Positions 1 through 9,500 of a stretch of DNA of 64,000 nt are shown piece after piece. This DNA comes from Datisca glomerata (taxonomy: Eukaryota > Streptophyta > Magnoliopsida > Cucurbitales > Datiscaceae), in NCBI GenBank assembly GCA_003255025.1, contig QANY01003970.1:868001-932000 (forward strand), given 5' to 3'. The notes under the pieces were generated by a model. That model made no database searches. It saw only the letters and a list, made by a program, of their open reading frames with translations, and was not told the DNA's origin. Within the stretch, counting starts at the first letter, position 1, and the number at the start of each line of letters is the position of its first letter. The position numbers and the translations under genes were made by a program.

Positions 1-2970
1 TAACTAGCTAGTAACAACTAACTAGCTCAATTAAACGTGAGCGTAACAAACTAATTGATTTATGCGGGAAAGCTTAATCACGTGATTATTGCATGTAATG
101 CATGCAATAATCATGTAGGTAAAGAGCTTGCTTTATTAGCCTTATCAATACTTCTTTAAATCATGGACGTATCCGGATAACTGATAAAATTAGGAGGTCC
201 TCCACATTTTATGTGTGTGTTGGGCGAATATGCCCACATTAATTATGCCTTTATATAGTGAAACTCGCCATATATATGTTTGTGTTCTATTTTAATGTTT
301 AGTTATGTTCGCTCTAGAACTTAGTTCAGCATGAATGATGAAAAACACAGGTATCATTTGGCCTACTTAAGTTCCACATTGGTTCTTACTTGGTCCTAGA
401 TTGGTTCAACTTGAGTGGCTAAAATTTAAAAGCATGTTTTATGATTTGAGCTTCAAATATAATTATGCTCAAAGACACATTATATATTAACATATCAGTC
501 TATAATATTTTAATTAACAAATAAACTCCGTCTATTCCACAACATGTATGATCCGATCTTGTACATTAAATTGGAGGTAATGTTAAGAGAGAATATAAAA
601 ACATGTATTTTACTTTCATCTTTATTTTTTCTTTAAATATACCGATACTCTACGTTGTATACTGTTGGATAATCATACAAATAGTTATTTACTTCACAAA
701 GGTACGTACGTATTAGTGAGATATTCCACAATTATACACATGTATTTAGATTAATGGGTAAAACACCAAACATAAAAAGAAAGAAAGAAAATGATCATCG
801 TAAAACACAAAGACATAAGAGAAAGAGAAAGGGGAGAAGGAATTAAGCAAGTAAGACTCACGTGGAATAAGGGTGGCATGGGGATATGGGAAAATGCATG
901 TGTGAGGTATAAACGGCAAAATAGTAACGCTTAGTATCTTGGGCTAATCGTAGTTTTTAGTTTTTGTTCGATCGTATATGGTTTCTTTTAACTCACTGAG
1001 CGAATGGAGAGCATCTTTTGGAAAGCGGTGGTCTTCCCCGTTTGTCCCAACTCTCACTCTGTCTGCCCCCTCACCAATCTCTAGGCGATCTCTGATTCTC
1101 TCTCTCTCTCTTCTTTCTCTCTCTATCAATGTTTTTTTGAATCTTTTGATCAAGTGGGTCGTTTTCCCAGAGGATTTTTTGTTTGGGCTTGGCCATCATA
1201 GATGTGGGGTCACTTTGTTTTTTTTTCAGGTTTAATGTTTTTTGTTTTTTTGTTTTTGACCTTTTTCTTTTTTGAGTTTTGTATCTTTGACCCATAAGTG
1301 TAGTATCTCAGTCTAACACACAATAACAAACACAAACATATGTTACTTTGATGATTGCAGAGTATCAGATTTAGATACCTTTATCTCTTTTTTGAGCTTT
1401 TGTGTCTTCTCAATCTTCCTTCTTTCTCTCTCTATCAAAATCTTGAGGATCTTCTATTAATTTTCTCCAGCAAAAAATAGGAATACAGACCAAAACTCAG
1501 GCTTATTACATTAAGAACAAGATCATATATAAGTTCACATATGCTTGGGTCATGCATGCTAACACCTTTTTTTTAACATTGGATGATCAGAATTTTTGTT
1601 GAATCACCGAACACATTTAATTTATTGAACACTTACAACACATTTATTAAATCTCATTTATTGAATCTTCTAAACATGTTTGTTGAATTTCTATAATATA
1701 TTTATTGAACTTTATGGTATCGATAATGAAAAAACACTCCTAATATTCAAGAATTTTCCTGAACAATTACATGAGGACTACAATCCATGTCAAAGATAGA
1801 ATATACATGAAAACAAAACAAGGGTTTGGATGGAGTGAGATGGGGGAGTCTTAGATTGAGAATTAGATGAGGTGGTGATCATGACGAAATTGGCTTTGTT
1901 TTTAGGTTCACGTGATTCAAAGGGTACGGCTACTGGGGGATAGTAAGGTTTAACACTGGCTGTTGTCGTTATTGTTAAGCTTAAGATTTTGACCGATTGG
2001 ACAATCCTTTACTAATCAAAACTAACGGAGTTGGAAAAGAGACGAGTGTGGTCATTATTCTCTGTTGAATCTTTTCTTTCCTTGTCACTCATTTTTTATG
2101 TACTCTCTACTTCACTCGCCGAAAATGCAAGTCACCAACACTTGCTAGTTTTCCAAAAATATTTTATTTCTAACCAAAGTAATTAATTAGAGACAGTTTT
2201 GGTTTGCGATTTAAAAATGAGTCTCAAAGAAAATAAGTAAAATAATAATCTTTTATGATTTTAACATACAAAAATACATGTTAATTTGGCGATAGTATAC
2301 AACATATTTGGTAATGGTATGTAATAACTATTTGTGTATCACCATATATATATAGACGTGTTATATCATTGATTTATTAAATTTATTGGTCGGTCAGCTA
2401 CTCAAAATCTAGATTAATCTATTTTCTAGTGTTAGCAATGTATAGTAGTCAAGTATGACATTTTTTTCTCGAGACCTTTTACTTCTTTTATCATCTGGGA
2501 GTGAAAAATAATTCTCGCTATCTACGTAAATGCATATATAAGAAGGAAAGAAACGTTTGTATGAACTAGTCAACTATACGTGCATAACAAGTGTTAAAGA
2601 AATCAACAATAGTTAATATGCATAAAATACGAATAAGACTACATATAAAAGTGTTTGTTCACCTTCCGACTTGTTATGTCAAATGTTAAGAATTCAATCT
2701 ATTAAAGGTTGATGGTATTTTTTGTTAAAAGTTTTGTGTTGCTAAAGAGAGTGAATAACTTTTTTAATTAATATATCAGTTTAACGTGTTCATAGATACT
2801 GCATATTGGTTGTTGGTCGTATTGTGAATCTGGCATCTGCTTTGGTTCATTGTTATATTTGGTTTGTTGTGATTCCTCCTGGTGTTTTGATTTTGTGTTT
2901 ATATTGACTCTTGTTAATTAGTTTTCTTGTTACTATTTTGTTGATGAATTTTATTCCCTAAAAAAAGTAA
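1..2970. other. Non-coding region upstream of the HAN-like gene
   Basis: No coding region can be supported here. CACGTG G-box cores lie at 79-84, 859-864 and 1909-1914. A perfect 12-bp inverted repeat (GATTATTGCATG, 84-95 and 101-112) has a 5-nt loop. A CT-rich tract lies near 1095-1135. The rest is AT-rich spacer. The open frames near 944-1295 look like chance ORFs over the CT-rich tract. Confidence 0.5.
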
Positions 2971-2978
2971 AAAAAGAT

Positions 2979-3490
2979 TTGAACTATTAATTTTAATATT
3001 TAATTATTAACTTATATAATTATTTGATTTAATTCGATCTATTTGAACTAATTTATGTCTGAATTTTTTTACAACTCATATATTTTTATTAATTGGAATA
3101 GTAAATATTATTTTGACAGAGAGAATATCATGAGAAGTATCAATTCAGAATTTCGTATAATAGTGATGACATTGTCAAAAAATGTTTTCCCCTCTTAGTC
3201 CCATTTATATATACTATAGACTTAGAAAAGATAAAAACAAATTTGAAGTATTAATTTCAATATCAAATTATTCATTTATCTAATTTTTTTTTATAAAATT
3301 CGATCTATTTAAATTAATTTATCTTTTAATTTTTCACAACCAATATATTGTTAATAATTGACATAATAAATGTGATTTTGATAGAGAGAATACCAACAGA
3401 TTTACTTATCAATTTAGAATTTCATGTAATAGTAAGAGTACTTTGTGTAAAAAAATGTTTCTTCCCCTAAATTTCATTTAGAAGTAGTAG
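2979..3490. repeat. Imperfect tandem duplication, about 263-bp period
   Basis: Two adjacent copies start near 2979 and 3242. They share, in order, a TTTGAA-TATTAATTT start, an AATTCGATCTATTT block, a TTGACAGAGAGAATA/TTGATAGAGAGAATA block and an AAAAAATGTTTYYCCC end. Copies have diverged by many substitutions and small indels, so the duplication is old. No ORF is present. Confidence 0.6.
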
Positions 3491-4295
3491 CAATTTAGAA
3501 AGTTTATTTTGTACCATACATGTGATTTTGTTGTTTAGTTAGCTATGGGTATGATTTATATGATCGTAATGGACCAATGTTTAAATTTAAAACATTAGAT
3601 AATCATAGTTAGGAAACAAAAACAATTGGATGAATGACACTTTCAGTTTCATGTATATTGTTTAAAGGGTTTTTAGTCAATTTTACAAAATATATTTTTT
3701 CTCAAGTCATTTTTGATCATGTACACTGTTAAAATGGTTAACAAACTCATTTTTAACAAAACTTAAGGGTGTATGTGTCTTTCTCAAACAAGAAGAGACT
3801 AAAGCGATTGAGTTAAGTTCTTATCCAAAAGTGTGAAGAAAGAGTGTACGAAAGGAACAAAGAAAATCCTCCATTTTCTTTTTTTCTTATTTTACCAAAA
3901 TTACGTTATTGTCCCTAAATCCACTAAAGGATAACAGAGAAACATTTACCGAACTAATTAAAGGTTGTATATACATAACTAGTTTTCAAATAACAAAGTT
4001 AAGTAGAATTAAGAGAGACCTAAGTAGAATTACGAGAAAGCTCAAGTGAATTTGTAGTCTCATACCTTGAAGAGAAAATAATTTTTGGAATAAGATTGTG
4101 AGAATATGATCATAGAAAAGTAAATATCGAGAAAATCAATATTACTTTGTTTGATAAAAATTAAGTATGTAATGATATAATTGTGAGGATGCTAAATTAA
4201 TTTATTTGATTTGATGGAATGTTATAAATAATAAAAATTGTTTGAGAATGCCAGACATCAAGATACACTTCATTTCTAGAGGGTATCAAGATACC
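3491..4295. other. AT-rich intergenic stretch
   Basis: I see no ORF, RNA gene or clear repeat structure here. It separates the duplicated block from the MITE-like element in the distal promoter of the HAN-like gene. Confidence 0.4.
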
Positions 4296-4303
4296 CTTCA
4301 GTT

Positions 4304-4614
4304 AGGGGGTGAATAAGATTCAGTTCGGTTCGGTTAGTGGCTAAGATCGAACCAAACTGATACATTCGGTTAGGCTATATGCCGAACTGAATCACACCGT
4401 GAATGTCAAAATAACTTAACCAAACCAAACCGTGAATTTCAGTTCTTCGATTCAATATTATTAATTAAAAAACAATTTAAAAATGATATTATTGACAAAA
4501 ATAATATAAAATCAAAGTTTTGTACGGACTCGGTTCGATATGAAATTATATATAAAATAAAAAAATTAAATTTAATATTTCAATTCGATTCGGTTTGATT
4601 TTAAAACACCCCAC
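4304..4614. mobile_element. hAT-like MITE with degenerate 8-bp TSD
   Basis: The element opens with AGGGGGTGAA and closes with ACACCCCAC, short inverted ends typical of hAT-like MITEs with GGGGTG tips. It is flanked by CTTCAGTT (4296-4303) and CTTCAATT (4615-4622), an 8-bp target duplication with one mismatch. The interior is rich in CGGTTCGG and its complement and has no coding capacity. A second element of the same general type lies at 53853-54371. hAT-like assignment is an inference from 8-bp TSDs and tips. Confidence 0.55.
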
Positions 4615-5233
4615 CTTCAATTGTGAATAGTATCAAGATATACTTCAATTTTCGAAGATATCTTCACAATTTAGGTATCTAAAATTGTTCATAATTTGTC
4701 TTACAAAACAAGGTACACTTTCTCTAACAATTCAGATATTTGAGTATAAATAACCTTAATACCAAACGCGCCATTAAGGCTACTAAGTGTGAGTAAGTGC
4801 AGGACGCGTGGAGGTAGGAAGAGAGAGGAGAGCGTGACGAAAGAGAGAAGGAACTGTTCCATTTTCCTTGGGAGGATGGCAGTAACAGAACAGAGATTAG
4901 GGATACGGACAGAGGTTTTTTTAGATGTTATATTTTGGTGTTCGAGTCTTTTCCTTTTTTTTTTTTAATTTAAAGCCTCGTGATCGGGGAAGGCAGATCC
5001 CTGGAAGACTGTTCCTCCCTCTCCCCCCTAGTCACGTGGGCTCTTTTGACTCCCCCTGACCAACCCCCTCTCTCTCTCCTCTCTTGGGCTGTGTATAAAT
5101 TTGAACCCAGATCACATACACTTGCTCATACCCTACCATTCCCCACACTCTCACTGTCTTACTAACTTAGATTACTCAATCCTCTCTATCTCTCTCTCTC
5201 TCTCACTCCCTCATCAGTTTCTCTCTCTGGAAC

Positions 5234-5275
5234 ATGCAAACTGGGTCCATCTCTGTCACTCTCTACCTCCCCTGA
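5234..5275 (+). promoter_or_regulatory. Upstream ORF 1 (13 codons) in HAN-like leader
   Basis: The first ATG after the putative TATA box opens a 13-codon ORF (MQTGSISVTLYLP then TGA). It ends 265 nt before the main ATG and does not overlap it. If translated it could reduce initiation at the GATA start codon. I cannot say whether the peptide is conserved. Confidence 0.35.
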
Positions 5276-5292
5276 TCCTTTATTATACTTAT

Positions 5293-5391
5293 ATGTCTAT
5301 CCCCTCTTTTCTCATTTCACGACAACTTCCCCTGCTGGTCTTGCTGACTCTTATTTCGCCATTTTACTTCCCCCCCTCTCTATCTCTTTAG
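5293..5391 (+). promoter_or_regulatory. Upstream ORF 2 (32 codons) in HAN-like leader
   Basis: The second leader ATG opens a 32-codon ORF ending TAG at 5391. The predicted peptide is hydrophobic (Leu/Pro/Ser-rich, with a central LLVLLTL run). It starts 18 nt after uORF1 stops and ends 149 nt before the main ATG. Translation is inferred only from position. Confidence 0.35.
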
Positions 5392-5540
5392 TTCATTCTC
5401 TCTCTAATATCATAGTCCCATTTTCAAAGGTTATATTAGTTTCTCCATTTCATTCTCTTGTCCACATTTTTCTTTTGTTGATTTGGGTGAATTTGGTGTT
5501 GGGTTTTTTGATTAACTGGAGAAGTTAGAGAGAGGAACAG

Positions 5541-6550
5541 ATGATGCACCGGTGTGGTGGCGCGCAGGGGAACACGGTGGGTCCGTGTTCTTGCGGGTTG
5601 TTTCACAGTCAAGCTAGTTCCTTCTCCATGTTCTTCTCCGTTCCCACTCACAATCACAGACAGTTTGATGATGCTGACGTCTACGACTTCTCTTCCTCTC
5701 CGTCGTCCTCCGTGGATTGCACGCTCTCTTTGGGGACGCCGTCTACGCGTGTAACCACGGCTGAGACTGATGAGAAACGCGTACGTCACGATCGCCGTTC
5801 GGTCTCCAACTTTTGTTGGGATTTGTTGCATCCCCGACATGGACCGCCGCCGCCGTCGCAAAAACCTGGCCGTGGTGGAAATAATTATAATGTAGCTAAT
5901 AATAATAGTGGCAACTCGAGCGATCCTCTACTCGCCCGCCGCTGCGCTAACTGCGACACCACTTCCACTCCCCTTTGGCGTAATGGTCCTAGAGGCCCTA
6001 AGGTAATTAAATAAAAATATAACACGTATGGGTTCTCACACCATGACTATAATTATCATAAATCTATAACTTAAATAAATAAAAATATGTAATTTTTTTG
6101 TCATCAATATTTTAATACTGAAGCTCAATAATCTGCATCAATTCATACTGTCTTATTTGATGTTGCATTTTATACATTAAATTTTATAATTGATTTTTAA
6201 AAACGTTGGTTTAATTGTTGCAGTCACTATGCAATGCATGTGGGATAAGGTTCAAGAAGGAAGAGAGGAGGGCAAGCGCAGCAGCAGCCAACAACAGTAA
6301 CGGAGGAAACAGCGGCGTTTCAGGAGTAGTAATGGAGGCAAACCAGTACATGATAAGCAATAATCATAATAACTCCTGGCTTAACCATTCCCAGCCTCCA
6401 AAGTCGGCATGCTATTCGTCCGCCGTTAATAACGAATACCGTTTCATTGACGACGATAACCGTAACGATCCCGATAATGGCATCTCATTCCTGTCTTGGC
6501 GGCTTAACGTCACGGACAGACCTGGCCTTGTCCATGACTTTACTAGATGA
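5541..6550 (+). CDS. HAN: HANABA TARANU-type GATA transcription factor
   Basis: Two exons, 5541-6002 and 6224-6550, give 262 aa; the 221-bp intron has GT at 6003-6004 and AG at 6222-6223. The ATG at 5541 is the first in a long open frame and fits the MMHRC start of HAN-like proteins. Residues 15-33 match the N-terminal HAN motif (CSCGLFH...SFSMFFS). LSLGTPSTR lies near residue 60. A class-B GATA zinc finger follows (C135, C138, C157, C160; CX2C-X18-CX2C), split by the intron after Lys154. The C terminus SWRLNV...LVHDFTR is the HAN-type tail. Proteins of this family bind GATA motifs in the nucleus and control shoot meristem and organ boundaries and flower and embryo patterning. The orthologue could be HAN itself or the GATA19/GATA20 type. 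Confidence 0.93.
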
Positions 6551-8591
6551 TCAGAATATTCAGTTGAATCAAACGGTCAAGATCGTGCAGTTGATTTTAG
6601 TTTTTTAACGATTAGTACGTATTACGATGAAGATGATGAAGAAGTGCATGATCTATGATGGTGATGGCTGTATCTGATTACCGTCTCCGTCAAAAATTCT
6701 TTTTTTTTTTTTTTACTTTTTTGTTTTGCTTCCTTTTTCTCCATTGTATATGGAAGTTGGAAGCAGAGGATAAATATATATATGTCTCTCAGTTTTGCTT
6801 TTCTTTTTAATTTCCTCGTTCCCAGTTACATAATAACTTTGTGTTTCAGTTTTCCTTTTACTTTTCTTGGTTCTTGTCGACGATTCAAATTATATAAATT
6901 TGATCATAATCTTGATAATTCTTATGTTGATGATGGATATTGACCGTTGGAACATTTTTAGTACTCTGGCAGTATTGAAAAACTTGGTATTCATATCATT
7001 TATGACTGACATAAATTAATATATATTATCGAGAATAAGTGAATTCTTGAAAAATATGAATATGTGACATTAAGTTGTAAAAATATGGACCATTGATCGT
7101 GTCAATTGTTGGTTAATTATCAAGTTTGAACATGTTATAGATAACATCACGTTTGTAACATTCAATTGATATGTTGATTAATTATCAAATTTGAACATAT
7201 TATAGATAAAATCACGTTTATAACATTCAAGTGATACAATGGTTAAATTTTTATATTTATATAATGAGATTGCTTCAAATTATAAATTGATTGAATATGT
7301 GTTATATTTCATGTCTTTTTACACGAGAATATGTATTATCCAGGATGTGAAGATAACCTGTTATAGTTCAAGAAAATTGCTATGTACATTTCTCAAGTAC
7401 ATAATAAATAATTAAATAATCAAAATAATTTCAAAATTAATATATCATGGGATGACCTCAGGTGGTTCAACCAGACCCTACTCTTAGAATGAAGATATGG
7501 GATCTGTGAAGTTGAGAGAAAGTCTGATGCTGTTTGATTTGATTGTGCCTCATGTGTAAATTAATTTCACCACTCTAATGAGAGAGAGAGAGAAAGAGAG
7601 AATTGTGGGAAGGTATCTGATCAGAGTTAACGTTGTAATTGGGATGATAACTGAGTAATTGTCTGAACCGGGAGTGTACTGTGCGGTTCAGAACAGGATA
7701 AAAATGGATTTGTCTACTTATAAGGAGCAGTTGTCATAATCTCCAACTCTTCAAATTGTCTTTACTATATCACTCACTTAATAACATATCAATTGAGAAT
7801 CCAATTGATTAACCTATCACATTCATATTTTAAAGATCATGTGTTCGAAACATATTTTCATTATTCTTAAAATATGTAATGTAATTTTAATAAAAAAATA
7901 GACAACCAACAATACAATTATATAAATACCACATAATAGCTAGCAACATTTTTTTGTCAAGAAAAACATGAAAATCAAATGTCACAATAGAAGGATGAAA
8001 AATCGACATGACCGATTGAGATAATAGGGATCGAAGTTGTTATAATAAGTTATTCGTGCTAGAAGCACTTAATAACGTTTTGTTTTCCTAATGCATTAGA
8101 AATTATAATTACTGATTTTGTTAATGAATTTTTTTGTGCATTCATATATAGCAGCATCCTTTATGTCCTGTCCAAAGAAAAAACATATATAATTGGAATT
8201 TCAGTTGTAAAATTTGGGTACTAATACGTACTGCGATTAGTCGAATCATTTTCTCGTCCGTTGTTTCGTAAAAAAAAAGAAAGAAAAGCAGGCCAGCATA
8301 ATTTAAAAACAAATCTAGATTGTTTTATATAACGAGAAATGCTGTTTAGTTTTTCATAAATATTTTTATAATGTTACTTTGAGTTTTAAGCTAATGCTAT
8401 ATATGTCTGTATTTAAGATGTGTCAGGTAAAAAGAGCGAGTAGAAAACTGGAAGAACTTTGGTCTTGAATTTCCTCTTAACCAAATAGTGAAAATATAAC
8501 CTGTATATAACTACAAAAATGCCCAAAAATGTATTTACAAATATAGTCGATGTCGATAATGACTTACATGTATCATATGATTCATATATAG
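6551..8591. other. 3' UTR of HAN-like gene and AT-rich spacer
   Basis: The first few hundred bases include a T-rich stretch (6701-6725) and GGATAAATATATAT near 6768, a plausible near-upstream poly(A) context for the GATA transcript. The remainder is AT-rich with a GA microsatellite near 7579-7601 and a small tandem duplication at 7116-7240. I see no gene. Confidence 0.4.
7116..7240. repeat. 64-bp imperfect tandem duplication
   Basis: Two copies of a unit that starts ATTATCAARTTTGAACAT and continues through ATAGATAAMATCACGTTT to AACATTCAA lie at about 7116 and 7180. A few substitutions separate them. No coding meaning is apparent. Confidence 0.6.
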
Positions 8592-8596
8592 AATAT

Positions 8597-9024
8597 TGCG
8601 GTGAGTATGCCTAGTATACTCACTACAATCAAGCTTAAAATTTACTGAGTTTATGAACTAGAGTGTTCATAAATAGACTAAGGAGAAAGAGCAGAAAAAT
8701 AGTAAAGACACAATGCTTACATAGTTCGATTCTTGAGAATCTACTCCATGAAAAGCCAACACACAAAGATCTTCAAATTACTAATCAAAGTACATAAATA
8801 CAACTTCTTACTTTTGATCAAAACAGATAAGAAACTCGTCAGGTTTCTCTCGAAAGCTTTCTATTATTTATAAATGTAGTTGTTAGCCTTTTTGATAACT
8901 AACTAATTGCAACTAACTAAGTGATAAGCTATCATTAATATAACCTCCTTTAACTGTCTTATGTATAAAAACCAGCTAACAATCACTTCTAAAACAGTTT
9001 TGAATCACCAAGCAAGCTGCAGGA
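8597..9024 (-). repeat. 3' LTR of the copia element
   Basis: It aligns along its whole length with 15678-16077: shared blocks include GTGAGTATGCC near the left end, TTTACTGAGTTTATGAACTAGA, ACACAAAGATCTTC, CTCGAAAGCTTTCT and the AACAGTTTTGAATCACCAAGC end. It is slightly longer than the other LTR because of small insertions. Its terminal bases are mutated away from TG/CA. Confidence 0.85.
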
Positions 9025-9081
9025 ATTCTCCACCTTCATTCATAACTCCAGTCTTTATGATGGTAGCCTTCATTCTTAGAT

Positions 9082-9490
9082 TTATTCAATCTTCATACTA
9101 GCTAATCTCAAACAATCCTTGAACTTAGCTACTGGCAGTGACTTTGTCAACATATCTACAACATTATCCTTAGAAGAAACATTCTCAATGACCACAACCT
9201 CATTTGCAACTTCATCTCTGATAAAATGAAACTTGACATCAATGTGCTTTGATTTTTCATGATATACTTGATTTCTGCTAAGATATATAGCACTTTGATT
9301 ATCACATCTTATAATGGTTGAGTTTTGAATCGACCCTAACTCTGTAACAACACCTCTCAACCACTTAGCCTCTTTCACTGCTTCTGTTATAACAACATAC
9401 TCGGCCTCTGCTGATGAAAGTGCAACTATGGGTTGTAGAGTAGCCTTCCAACTGACAATATTATTTCCCAAGCTGAAAATATACCCAGTT
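9082..9490 (-). pseudogene. copia RNase H domain remnant
   Basis: The minus strand encodes the C-terminal copia RNase H. Visible family motifs are ALSSAEAEYV (a catalytic acid), RCDNQSAI, KHIDVKFHFIRD and DMLTKSLP. The frame runs about 129 aa and stops just inside the 3' LTR side. Upstream continuity is broken at 9500 by the nested solo LTR; the matching sequence resumes at 12148. Confidence 0.85.
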
Positions 9491-9500
9491 GTAGATCTTC

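Larger units (their letters stand above)
5094..5540 (+). promoter_or_regulatory. TATA box and pyrimidine-rich 5' leader of HAN-like gene
   Basis: TATAAAT at 5094-5100 is the best TATA candidate upstream of the GATA gene. From about 5125 the DNA is markedly CT-rich, as in many plant leaders, up to the ATG at 5541. This gives an inferred leader of roughly 400 nt containing exactly two ATGs (5234, 5293), each opening a short ORF. The transcription start is not directly visible. Confidence 0.5.

Noticed and set aside
978..1235. An 85-codon ORF containing FPEDFLFG, which also occurs at the N terminus of GH1 beta-glucosidases
   Set aside because: The match is eight residues only, the residues that should follow in GH1 are absent, and the remainder translates a CT-rich tract. 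Treated as chance.
5101..5391. Open frame of 96 codons in the HAN-like leader
   Set aside because: It has no ATG before 5293; only the last 32 codons can be an ORF, recorded as uORF2.
5436..5861. Arg-rich minus-strand ORF opposite the GATA exon
   Set aside because: It mirrors the GATA coding sequence and has no independent features.
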